From: Zygnema cylindricum
Lineage: Eukaryota > Streptophyta > Zygnematophyceae > Zygnematales > Zygnemataceae
Reading direction: 5' to 3'
DNA length: 29,946 bases
NCBI GenBank assembly: GCA_037447655.1
Contig: JBBHKE010000043.1
Coordinates: forward strand, 80,538 to 110,483
The notes under the pieces are model-generated. The model saw only the letters and a program-made list of their open reading frames with translations, was not told the DNA's origin and did not search any database. The translations under genes were made by a program, and so were the position numbers. Shown one piece after another: positions 19,565 through 28,965 of this stretch. Position 1 is the stretch's first letter. Every line of letters begins with the position of its first letter.

Positions 19565-20929
19565 ATGGCTCGTTTCTCTTCCGCAGCTGCGTTTCTCTTC
19601 GCTGTCCTCGCTCTCCTCTCTCCCATAGGAAGCCTTCCCTTCCCTTCCCTTCCCTCCCCGTTCCCTTCACCCCAAGAAAAAAACCACTCAGAAAAAAAAA
19701 AAAAAAAAAAAAAAAACCAACATCATCATCATCATCTCCCCCTAAATTGAAAAACCAAAAATTAAGCCAAAACCCAAAACAACCCACCACCCTATCCTCA
19801 TCTCCCTACCCTCCCATGTCTCCTCCCTTGTCACTCCCCCTCCTGTCTGCTGACGTTTCACCCGTCCCCCCCCCCCCCCCCCAGGTCTCCTCGCTCAGGC
19901 CCCCACCACCAAGTGCCTCTTCAAGAACTGGAAGCTGAACCAGGTCCAGAGCTCCCGCGTCATCTACGCCGGCACCACCTGCACCTGGATCAACGCCGAC
20001 GACACCGGCCACTGCGTCAACGGTGAGGGCCGCACCCCCACACCCTACCCCCCAGATGACGTCAGCGATGACGTCATGTCGGATTCAGAATCGCGTCGGA
20101 AGCGGACGGTCGGATTTTACCGCCGTGTCGCTCTCGCGCGCGGCACGGGACGGTCGCCCCGGGCCGACGCGGCCACGGCGCGTGGGGGACGGCGCCGACG
20201 TGGCGCCGACGTGGCAAATTGGCGGGCGGTCGTGCTTTCATGGCATTGGAATGCTGACGCTGCATCGGAATGCTGACGTGTCAGTGACACGCTGACGCTG
20301 CATTGGAATGCAGACGTGTCATTGTCAGGCTGACGTGGAATTAGAATGCTGACGTGGCATTGGACATGCTGACGTGTTATTGGAATACCGGTGCGGCTTT
20401 AGACATGTTGACGCAGCATTGGAATGCTGACGTGTTACTGACATGCTGACGTGGCACTGACGTGGCGTGTCACTGACACACTGACGTGTCATTGGAACGC
20501 TGACGTGTCATCGACGTGCTAACGCGGCATTGGAATGCTGAGTCGGCATCGAAATGCTGGCGTGTCATTGGAATGCTGACGTGTCACTGACATGCTGACG
20601 TGGCGTGTCCTGCCCGCAGGTGTGACTGGCCCGGTGCGCCCCAAGGGTCCCACGATTCTGGGCAAGGGCAAGACCTGGAGCTACAAGTTCACCAAGCCCG
20701 GGGTGTACACCTACAACTGCTGCCTGCACGCCAACCAGATGAAGGGCAAAATTACGGTGGTGGCCAAAGGTACGGAGGATCAACGACACACTCTAAACCT
20801 CTCCGTGCACTCCCTGTGCACACTCGCCCTCTCTCCTTCCATCTCTCCCTCCCCTGTTTTCTTCTTTCTCCCATCTCACTTCACTAACCCTCTTCTCTCT
20901 TCTTTTTCTTCCCCTCTCCTTTGTCCACC

Positions 20930-20966
<37 letters not shown>

Positions 20967-21167
20967 TCCCTCTCCCTTTCTTCCCCCCCTTCAGCGTGCA
21001 AACCCAATTGCGGCAAGCGGTGTTGGGGAGGCGACACGTGTGGCAAGAGCTGCACCAGATTCTACCCCCGGAAAGCCGCCGCCTGTAACACGTGTTGCAG
21101 GGCGCAGAGGAACACTCCCGCTAACGCCAAGGCTATAGCGGCATGCAGGAAGGCGTGCGTCAAGTAG
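19565..21167 (+). CDS. Secreted cupredoxin with ten-cysteine C-terminal domain (4 exons)
   Basis: Proposed exons: 19565-19628 (or -19631), 19885-20022, 20620-20769 and 20995-21167, giving about 174 residues. Acceptors CCCCAG, CCCGCAG and CTTCAG and donors G|GTGAGG and G|GTACGG fit; all introns are phase 1. The first donor is not canonical (ATAG|GAAGCC). Residues 1-26 form a signal peptide. Residues about 32-117 are a type-1 copper domain: GTTCTWINADDTGHCV supplies His64, and YTYNCCLHANQMKGKITVV supplies Cys101, His104 and Met108. Residues 118-174, on exon 4, are basic with cysteines at 119, 123, 127, 133, 137, 148, 151, 152, 168 and 172. Known cupredoxins of this type carry electrons; here the location would be outside the cell. 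I do not recognise the C-terminal domain: C-x2-CC recalls GASA/snakin peptides but the rest does not fit. Exons 2-3 have 87 of 94 codons ending in G/C. Confidence 0.85.
19629..19884 (+). other. Intron 1 of the cupredoxin gene
   Basis: It contains CCCTT repeats, a poly-A run of about 26 (19689-19717 region), a CATCAT run and a long poly-C run ending in the acceptor CAG at 19882-19884. The start lacks GT: the bases are GAAGCC where GTAAGCC would be a good donor. Confidence 0.6.
20023..20619 (+). repeat. Intron 2 minisatellite with TGACGTG units
   Basis: Most of this 597-base intron is a degenerate tandem array of a unit near TGGAATGCTGACGTGGCAT. I count about fifteen GACGTG cores, eleven as TGACGTG, plus two TGACGTCA-like sites at its start. 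TGACG and ACGTG are cores bound by plant bZIP factors (TGA and ABF/ABRE classes). Confidence 0.85.
20770..20994 (+). other. Intron 3, CT-rich
   Basis: It starts with GTACGG and ends CCCCTTCAG. It holds a (TC)n run at about 20932-20965 and stays open in the exon frame, so an unspliced read-through would add about 75 residues rich in Ser, Leu and Pro. The same intron in the duplicate is expanded. Confidence 0.75.
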
Positions 21168-21310
21168 GGGGTGAGGGAGAGAGTGGGAGGGAGAGTGGAC
21201 AAAAGAGAAGGCTCTTTTTTTTGAGAGGGCGGGGTGGGGGAGGGGGAAGGCGAGGCGGAAGGGGAGGTGGAAGGGGAGGGGAAGGAGGAGAGGGAGGTGG
21301 ATATTTTGGA
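21168..21310 (+). other. G-rich 3' region with G-quadruplex motif
   Basis: After the TAG the sense strand is purine-rich. Four G runs (21227-21229, 21231-21234, 21236-21240 and 21242-21246) separated by single bases make a strong quadruplex motif. More GGGG runs follow to 21300. If transcribed this lies in the 3' UTR. Confidence 0.75.
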
Positions 21311-21749
21311 AGAGGTGGAGATAGCTACCACGTGCTAGTTTTTGTGAATAATTGGTTAAGAGGGAAATTGGAAGCTTTTTAAGTAGACTTTGTTAAAATC
21401 ACATTTGGGGAGTTTTGGGGAACATCTTGTGAGTGGGAGATGTGGAAGAGAGACAAAGATGGAGGGAGAGGGAGAGAAAGAAGTGGGCGAGAGAAAAATG
21501 GCAGGTTCATGATTTTAATAGGAATGGGTCGACAGCAAAATTTCAACCGAGGCCGCATGTTTAGGAAGTTTGCTTCTAATAAATTGTTTTATTCACTTAT
21601 TTATTATTGATATACTTTTTACCGGATTGTGTTAAATGATGGTATTTCTAATGTGGTTCAAAGACCCTTAAAGTACTAATTATGGATTTGCCTCCACATA
21701 GTTCCCTTGTTTAACATGCAATCCTTTTTCTTTCAAATAAGGTTTTTTT

Positions 21750-22560
21750 TATGGAAAAGTTTTCTCAATGTCAAACTTGAAATCCCTAATTTTTTAATAG
21801 TGTCAAACAAATGTTTAAGGTTGAACATGTGTTATCCCTTTATGCTTTTTTATGCTTAACTTGAAATCCATTCAATTGTTTTTCAGGCCTAAACATGGAA
21901 TACCTTAGTTTCTAGAAGCGATAAACAGGAAATCCCTCCTGTTTAGTTTTGGGATATTTTTTCCCTAGTACTAAAGTACATCACCTAAATCTTTTCCTAT
22001 CGTTGACACGAATTCCCTTTAATAGTTTGTACCTATTGTTTACAGTTTAATGGTAATTTCCATACCTAAGTTGTAATTAAACTCAATCGAATGATTATTC
22101 TCAACGCATTGCTATTAATTTGTGTCTCAACTATGTTTTTATGAGAATATTACCAACCACTTGTATAATTTAAATAACATTGTTTTCAACTTGTTAAGAA
22201 ATGAAATGCCTTAAAATCTTTTTCTAGTGTTAAACGTGAAACCCCTTTTCTTTTTTTGTGTGGAACATCAAATTCTTTATCTAATTCTTGGTTCTAAGTA
22301 TGAATCTTTTGAAGTGTTTTTGTCGTTGTGAACACAAATTATTCCTATCTTTTTCTAGTGACAAACATGACATCTTTTTTCTTTTCCAGTGTTAGACCTA
22401 TCAAATTTCATGTGATTTCGATGTTAAACTAGAAGATTTTCCATCTTTTGCAGCAGTGGTAAACATGAATTTTGTTATGTTTTTAAATGTTTCCTTGTCT
22501 CTCCATGTTCAAAACATCGCTTCTTAATGTTTTTCCAATTTCAAAAATGGGCAACTTTTT
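21750..22560 (+). repeat. Decayed tandem array, unit near TTTTCTAGTGTTAAACATGAAATC
   Basis: Variants recur roughly every 30-90 bases: ATGTCAAACTTGAAATCCCT, TAACTTGAAATCC, GCCTAAACATGGAAT, GATAAACAGGAAATCCCT, CTAGTGTTAAACGTGAAACCCC, CTAGTGACAAACATGACATC and GTGGTAAACATGAA. About ten copies, strongly diverged, same orientation. No coding frame. Confidence 0.55.
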
Positions 22561-24280
22561 AGTAGAAATGGATAGTTTCGATCAATGCCGGCTACTTCGG
22601 TAACTAAGAAATGAAAAGGAAAGAATAATCCAGTATCCGTTAAAAACTTCTCTACTAAGTAAAAAAAAACCTTCGAACTTGTATATTCTTTGGAGAAAGT
22701 TGTTTTGGAAAATTTTAAACATGTTAGTGTCAAATCTGGAAAGTAATAAGCAATATTTTTTATTTCATGGAGAAACAATAATGCTCTGTATCGGCACATA
22801 TGGGCAGGCAATATTTTTGACAGTCGATGTCGACAGTTGCCGGTTTGTAGGACAGTAAATCTACAATTCCGTACACCAACACTTTGAATGCCGTACATAC
22901 ATTATTTAGAGTGCAGCAAATTCTGTGATAGTGCATTTAATTTGATTTTTCTTTTTACTTTTTTAGATGCCATGAACCGTATCTTTGACCCTTTTTTTTT
23001 TCCTTCCTAGGCTTTCGAGTACCGATATTATTGGGAGGCGATATGTGCCAATATGCATCGCTCTTCCGGGTTTCAACTATAGTACTGTAGTTGATAATAG
23101 CACCTTTCAACACTATGGTAGACCAAACAAAGTATACGAACTAAATACTTCGTATCGTACGGTGCCACGATGCCGCCGCCAGGCGTAACAGCATATCCAC
23201 GGCATTTAACGCCATTGGCGCAGCTGGCAGGAGGAGAGAGACCGATATTTTCATGATTTTAATATCGGGAAGGGAGGAAAATGAAAGAGCTGATTCGCGA
23301 GGAAGAGAGAGATGCGGAGAGAGGGAGAGAAGGAGAAAGGAGAGGAGAGGAGGGTAGAACTGTAGAAGGGAAGAGATGAGAGGGAGAGGGAGAGGTGTGG
23401 GAGCCTGGGAGGACAATGAGGGAAGAGGGAGAAATACGAGAGGAAATACAGACTAGGTTCGTTAAATTTTGGCCCGCAGAGTGGACCGTGTGGACACTAG
23501 TCCACATACTCAAAAAAGGCATTAGTCCCACACATTGCAAGATACCTACCAGGTACCTTGTCTTTTAAAAAAAAAAAACATTGGACGTTAAAACTGACAA
23601 GGAGATGCATACGGATTTTTAATTTACGTTAAATATTAGTACGTTAACTCTTACTATTTCCCATAAGAATGAATTCATTTTAGTCCTTTTTTCGACCAGA
23701 GCGGGTGTATGTCGCGTAACTGTTCGTATTTCATATTACTTCATCTATAATTGTTATCCTCAATAACACATTCGAACAATGTTCAGTTGGCCCCCAAACC
23801 ATAAACTGCATCGCTCGCCGCCCTGTTGGCATTAATTCATCAACTAAAGTCAGGAACTGTATTCAGGAACAGTATTTTAGATAGTTGATTGCAGTTTTCC
23901 ACGGATCCTTACACCAAACTATTATTAGAGGTTATAATTTCGCGTTTACATTAATATAAGGGTTTCACTTCGTAACGAGTGTCGAGTGCAAACCCATAAT
24001 TATGACTTTAAGATGAGGGTTTGTTAACACTTGATGGATAATGTTATTAACGACAAATAAAAGTGTGGAGATCCCTAAATAATTTAGTTGGAGTGTTTAA
24101 TTTCTTGTAGTTTTTCTCTATCTTGACACGAATTTGTATAATGTAAACAAACCTTATTTATCAACACTCTTAGTAGGGTTGACATTGCCATTCCAAGGAC
24201 ATATGTTCCATTACAAATATTATTTCATAACTTCGTTGTAAAACATTTGTTTATACAAGTCGACCTTTATGTTCTAATTG
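22561..24280. other. Intergenic, no gene seen
   Basis: It includes a purine-rich stretch at about 23270-23450 (GAGAGAGG) and a poly-A run near 23570. Frames at 22524-22898, 23141-23416 and 23259-23540 (minus) have no domain signal and partly read through the low-complexity tract. Confidence 0.5.
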
Positions 24281-24289
24281 TTACAATTG

Positions 24290-24367
24290 TTAATTGTAGG
24301 ACTTCTTCTTCTTTCCCCCCATGGCGGCAAGACTTGCCACCTTGAGATCTCTTAAAGGAGCAAACTA
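24290..24367 (-). mobile_element. copia leader fragment beyond the LTR
   Basis: Reading on the minus strand past the primer site, this short leader reaches an ATG (near 24321) with a short lysine-rich frame that stops after ten codons. It looks like the start of another element's internal region, lost beyond about 24290. Confidence 0.45.
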
Positions 24368-24379
24368 GCTCCGATACCA
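24368..24379 (-). promoter_or_regulatory. copia primer binding site (initiator tRNA-Met)
   Basis: On the minus strand it reads TGGTATCGGAGC, one base from the TGGTATCAGAGC primer site typical of plant copia elements. It lies two bases beyond the LTR end. Confidence 0.8.
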
Positions 24380-24381
24380 CT

Positions 24382-24820
24382 TGTAAGGATCGATACACAC
24401 AAGGATAGAAGAGAGATAGAATATGATGCGGAAGCAAGAGATAGCAAGGAGAAGACACTCCAGCAAAAGACAAATATATTTCACCGGAAGTTTTCCCCTT
24501 ACAAAAGATAACTTGTCCAAAACGACTAAGTCCTAAAATACTCCCTCACACGAAACAAACAAGTACATCTATCTTTTTGTCGTACAAAAGTACGCAGACA
24601 AACCAATCAAGCTGTGGTACTATAGAAACAGCATAAAGTACAGTACCAAACAAAACATACGATTGCCGTACAAAATCTAAAGTACTACGCACGCAAAATC
24701 AAACCAAACTATATTAAAACTAAACTAATCACTTCACGCCACACAAATCACACGCTAACTAAATAGCTTATATTACGGCGCTCAACATAACTGAGACGCC
24801 GTTTCACAAAGAACCTAACA
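24382..24820 (-). repeat. copia long terminal repeat (439 bp)
   Basis: On the minus strand it starts TGTTAGG and ends CCTTACA, giving the usual TG...CA ends with a short inverted repeat. It is bounded by a polypurine tract on one side and a primer site on the other. No second LTR copy is seen in the window. Confidence 0.8.
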
Positions 24821-24834
24821 ATCCCCTTTTCTTT
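24821..24834 (-). other. copia polypurine tract
   Basis: On the minus strand it reads AAAGAAAAGGGGAT immediately before the LTR start TGTTAGG, the expected place for plus-strand priming. Confidence 0.75.
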
Positions 24835-24908
24835 GTGAAATCCCCCTCTTAAACTGGAAATAATCCTAACTTAGGTTGTCCCCGTAATATTACGTCATAA
24901 ATCACCGC

Positions 24909-25613
24909 CTAAGTCAACATATCTGCGGCCTCCTCCAAAGTTGACACGTATGTAAACTCAATCTCCTTCGCAACGACCAAATCGCGTACGAAATGCCACT
25001 GGATACGAATATGTTTTGTTCGCTTGTGAAAGACCGGATTTTTCACTAGCGCCATCGAACTCATGTTGTCAGTAAAAATCTGCAAGCAACCAATCACAAC
25101 GCCCAACTCACCAAGCATCTCCTTAATCCACACAAACGCCTTAGCAGTGTGACACGTAGCCATGTATTCAGATTCCGTGGAACTTGGTGCAGCCGTAGGT
25201 TGGAGCCGCAAACTCCAAGATATTGTCGCGCTGCCCAAAATGAAAGCGTATCCTGACGTGGATTTTCCACTGTCAAAATCTCCACCCCAATCTGCGTCGC
25301 AATAACCGATACAGTGCAAAGAGTCCCTTTTGGACATATACACCAAACTAAAGTGGATCGTACCAACCAAATAGCGAAATATCTGTTTCACTGCCTCCCA
25401 ATGATTTTTTTTTGGAGCGTTGCAATTACGACTAACAACTGACACCGCCGCCGCAATATCCAGACGCGTGCCTACACTCAAATACATTAAACTACCAACC
25501 GCTTCACGGTATGGTACTGAAACATTCTCTTCCTCTTCGTTCTTTCTGTATTGTACTTTTGGATCTAATGGTGTCGAAACAAATTTCGAGCCAATCATAC
25601 CAAACCTAGTCAA
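24909..25613 (-). pseudogene. copia RNase H and connection domain
   Basis: PYREAVGSLMYLSVGTRLDIA leads into the RNase H domain. CDADWGGD, SSTESEYMA and FTDNMSSM supply the Asp, Glu and Asp of the active site, and RTKHIRIQWHFVRD supplies the conserved His. The end EEAADMLT is followed by TAG where the family normally reads ADxxTKPL, so only the last residues are lost. Confidence 0.92.
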
Positions 25614-25628
25614 GACCTCTTTTCAATA

Positions 25629-26483
25629 CTAAGCTTGACTTAATTTAATCACATTCTCGCTGGACCTTATGACCTCTATCCCCAAAATGTACCTTACTTC
25701 TCCAAGATGTGTCACTTTAAAATGAATACTTAGGTACTCTTTTAACTTATTAATAACAGACAACGTGTCACTAATCATTACAAAGTCATCAATGTACACA
25801 GAAAAAATAATTTGGTCCTTTCCCTCTCCTTTTACGTAAACTCCGGAATCCGAAATTGTACGAACAAAACCATAATTAGTAAGTACCTTGTGAAGACGAA
25901 GGTACCATGTCCTCGGCGCTTGTTTTAATCCGTACAGGGATTTTCGCAGCCGCCATACTTTTCCTCCTTTCGAAGGCACACCCTCGGGCACCTTCATATA
26001 CACCTCCTCTTCTAACTCTCCATTTAAAAAGGCCGTTTCTACATCCATTTGATGTATATGTTTATTCCCCGCGGCCGCAATAGCAATTATCATTCTCAAA
26101 GAATCAAATTTAACATCCGGTGCATAAGTTTCCGAATAATCAACCCCCACTACTTGTTGAAAACCTTTACACACCAATCTAGCCTTATATTTTATTATCT
26201 CCCCCGTAGCACTAGTTTTTGTTTTAAATATCCATTTAGCACCAATCGCCTTCTTCCCCTCTGGTAAACTCACCTCCTCAAAAGTTTTGTTATCGATAAT
26301 GGATTTTAATTCTCTCTCCCACGCCGGTTTCCACTTATCCTCCCAACCCATAGAAATTCGTGCCTCGGCGAAGATTGGGGATCGCCGGGCATATTCTCGG
26401 TTAATGATTGCTACAAAATAAATGCCTCCTCCGAGGCCGCGGAAATAAAATATTTGGAATTTTTGATATTTCCACCTTTGCAA
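25629..26483 (-). pseudogene. copia reverse transcriptase
   Basis: Motifs in order are W..A...EL with KTFEEVSLPEGKKAIGAKW, KARLVCKGFQQ, DYSETYAP, QMDVETAFLNGELEEEVYM (first catalytic Asp), KSLYGLKQAPRTWY and FSVYIDDFVMI (YIDD, the catalytic pair). It ends LGIEVIRS....LSQA followed by TAG, with a second stop two codons on. Copying element RNA into DNA is the family role; the stops make this copy inactive. Confidence 0.92.
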
Positions 26484-26494
26484 TCAAATGATAA

Positions 26495-27094
26495 CTAATC
26501 CGACTTCTTCCCCTTTGTCTCACGTTGACTCCTTCGTAATGGAACCTCATTTTTTTTTTCGTTTGCGGATATTTCAGTTTGGGTTTCTTCCTCGTGGAAG
26601 GAAGCACTTGGAGATTTAGAAATTTTAGATCGACGAGTGTCCGAAGATATTCGAGATTTTTCACTTCGGATCTCGTAGAAATTAATTAATTCCGGATGAG
26701 TTTCAGAATTAGCTTTCCCCCTCTTAATATCGACGACCGGATCCGCCTCATTTTCGGAATCCGAATCATGAAGATGAGGAAAAGAGAGGGATTCATTCAC
26801 TTCACGAAAATCATGATTAGTAGAGATTTTTTCAGAACGAGAAATAGCAATTTTAAGATCCTCATGGAAATTCACATTACGACTCTCTTCAATTACATGA
26901 CGAATCGGATCATAAACCCGGTATAAACTCCCTTTGGAGCTATACCCCACAAAAATTCCCGACCAACTACGAGAAGAAAATTTACCTCGTCGTTTTACCG
27001 ATTCGATGTACAACATCGCATGGCACCCCCAATTACGCAAATGATGTAATGCGGGTTTCCGACCATACCATTGTTCATCATGAGTCTTATTGCC
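26495..27094 (-). pseudogene. copia integrase C-terminal region and linker
   Basis: It continues the integrase frame after the TAG. The pattern NWGCHAML, then RSWSGIFVGYSSKGSLYRVYD and SRNVNFHED is the conserved copia integrase C-terminal block. A long charged, low-conservation linker follows, ending LRRSQRETKGKK, the usual basic segment before the reverse transcriptase. Confidence 0.85.
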
Positions 27095-27486
27095 CTAAAT
27101 AGATGTAAGTTGACGATTGTAAATATAATTAGCCGTTAGGATTGCATCTCCCCATAAGTACTCATTTTTTCCGGATCCGTGAATCATCGAGCGCACCATT
27201 TCTTGAAGTGTTCGATTTTTGCGCTCGGCAATTCCATTCGACTCCAGTGAGTATGATGTCGTGAATTCTTGTCGAATCCCCCATTTCTTGCAATAAGGAT
27301 CAAACGCCTTAAACTCCCCGCCATTATCGGATCGAACCGCCTTTAATTTCCGTTCACATTGCCGTTCGGCCATAACATGCCACTCCTCAAATTTTGCGGA
27401 TGCATCGGATTTATTTTTGAGAAGGTATACCCATGTGAACCTTAAGTAATCGTCCACAATTACCATTATATATTTGTTTCCTCCTT
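27095..27486 (-). pseudogene. copia integrase catalytic core
   Basis: The start GGNKYIMVIVDDYLRFTWV holds the first catalytic Asp, RSDNGGEF the second, and SNGIAERKNRTLQ the Glu, so the D-D-E triad is intact. The frame ends at a TAG (27095-27097), after which the same frame continues with WYGRKPALHHLR. Upstream, TAA precedes GGN and similarity ends. Confidence 0.9.
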
Positions 27487-28142
27487 ACACTAGTTAAAAT
27501 GTAAATTAGAGTAATTAACGCTAATTAAACAATACATATATAAACGTAAAAAAACAAATAAAGTTATTAATTCTATTTTAGGTTTGAGGGTCAAAATTTG
27601 AGGGGTTATATTTTTTGAGAGCGTTATTAACGATAAGGCGATTCACGGTGTACTAAACAAAAACTGAAATCAAAAAGTACGGACTGAAGTTTCTATAGGC
27701 GCAAAAAAACATGAAAGTAACGGCGAGAATCGACCGGATTCTGCGCCCAACCGATCTTTATATAAATTATAGACCTTTGTTCGCCGTTCTGGAAACCTTT
27801 TAATAGGTACTCTGTCTTTCCGCGCATTGTCCGTCTGCAGTACGAAAGCGTATGAAATAAAGGACAATACAGAAACGTCTACAGGACAGGATACATAACG
27901 GGATCTAAGGTAGGCCGTTAACGAAACAATTTGCTGTCCGCGCGTTGTCTGTTTTGCTCGCCCGTAGGAAAGCAAAACCGCAGTTTGTATCGTTTCGATA
28001 CCGCAGTTAGCGTCGTTGATGCAAGATTACCGTTTCAATGAACCGACCATTTATGAACCGACATATTTACAATAGGGAATTGCTAATCGAAGAGACAATT
28101 TTTGTTGCGCGCAGATAGTTGCTTCAGGTAGTCAAAAATTGT
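27487..28142. other. Intergenic, no gene seen
   Basis: AT-rich DNA beginning at the truncation point of the copia element. TTAGAGTAATTAACGCTAATT near 27500 echoes the vocabulary of the next element. The minus frame 27670-27975 has no domain. Confidence 0.45.
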
Positions 28143-28738
28143 ACACTACACCGCTAATCGTTATTAGTGTTAATAACACTAATTTTGACGCAGCTTTTTT
28201 CGGCCCAAAATCATAAATTAGTGTTATTAACATTAAAATAGAATTAACTTTAATATCGAAAGTATTTATTTAGTGTTAACCATTTTATATTACGTTCGTC
28301 GAAATTAGTGTGATGTACGAGAAGCTCGTTTACGTACATCGCGTCGTCGTGACATCTCAATTTTACAACATTAAGTGTGCTTCGCATGTAAATTAAATTT
28401 TAGTACCGACTAAGGCCGCCGGAAAGAACGGAACATTACGAAATATAAAGCATAAAAAGCGTTAATTTTACTCTAATTTACATATTTCGTACGATTTTCA
28501 AGCCGCACAAGTACGTATTTCGGTGAAAGCTGTCAGGGGAATACACCTTAACTTGAAATAGTATCGATGAAAGTTCATCGTACACCCTACGAAGTAAACT
28601 CACGAATTAGCGTTAAGTGCCAAATTAATGTTAATGTTTTTTTTTGGGACACAAAACCACAAATTAGCGTTATTAACACTAAATTAGCGTTTACGCTAAA
28701 TTTTTTTTTTACACTAATAAGGATTAGCGGTGTAGTGT
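28143..28738 (+). mobile_element. MITE-like element with 28-base terminal inverted repeats
   Basis: The left end starts ACACTACACCGCTAATC and its 28 bases (28143-28170) are matched in reverse complement, with one mismatch, by 28711-28738. Inside are subterminal repeats AAATTAGYGTTATTAAC near 28205 and 28665. It is 596 bases long with no coding frame. Target duplications are not clear. Confidence 0.7.
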
Positions 28739-28965
28739 TGTGTATCGGTAAAAAAATTATTGCGGTAGCACCGATACCGATAGTTATCGGTTATCGAACA
28801 GTCAGAGGTCTCGATGTATCGGTCCGAGACCAACAAATTCCATATCGACGATGACTTAAAAAAAAATAGTATACATACAATAGTAATTTATAACATACTG
28901 TATTATATTATTGACTTTATACAACGTGGAATGCCACGTATAAGAATTTGTTCCGTGTTTGTTTA
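28733..28965 (+). mobile_element. ATCG-rich element, copy 2 (3' truncated)
   Basis: From TAGTGTTGTGTATCGG it follows the left half of the element at 15987-16462 (CCGATACCGATAGTTAT, the ACCAACAAATTCC-like block, ATGCCA, AATTTGTTCCGT). It abuts or overlaps the right end of the 28143-28738 element by about six bases. The right half is absent. Confidence 0.55.

Larger units (their letters stand above)
24821..27486 (-). mobile_element. Ty1/copia internal region: integrase, RT, RNase H
   Basis: Minus-strand order is integrase, reverse transcriptase, RNase H, polypurine tract, LTR, which defines the copia class. Gag and protease are missing; homology stops abruptly near 27486 inside the integrase just before its first catalytic Asp. 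Several in-frame stops show that it is dead. Confidence 0.92.

Noticed and set aside
20592-21167. Single 191-residue frame covering exon 3, intron 3 and exon 4
   Set aside because: It starts inside intron 2 and includes a CT-rich intron with good GT and AG sites; splicing gives a cleaner domain structure.
11671-27486. One copia element split by a later 11-kb insertion
   Set aside because: On the minus strand the pol half would have to follow the gag half, but here it precedes it, so a simple split is impossible.
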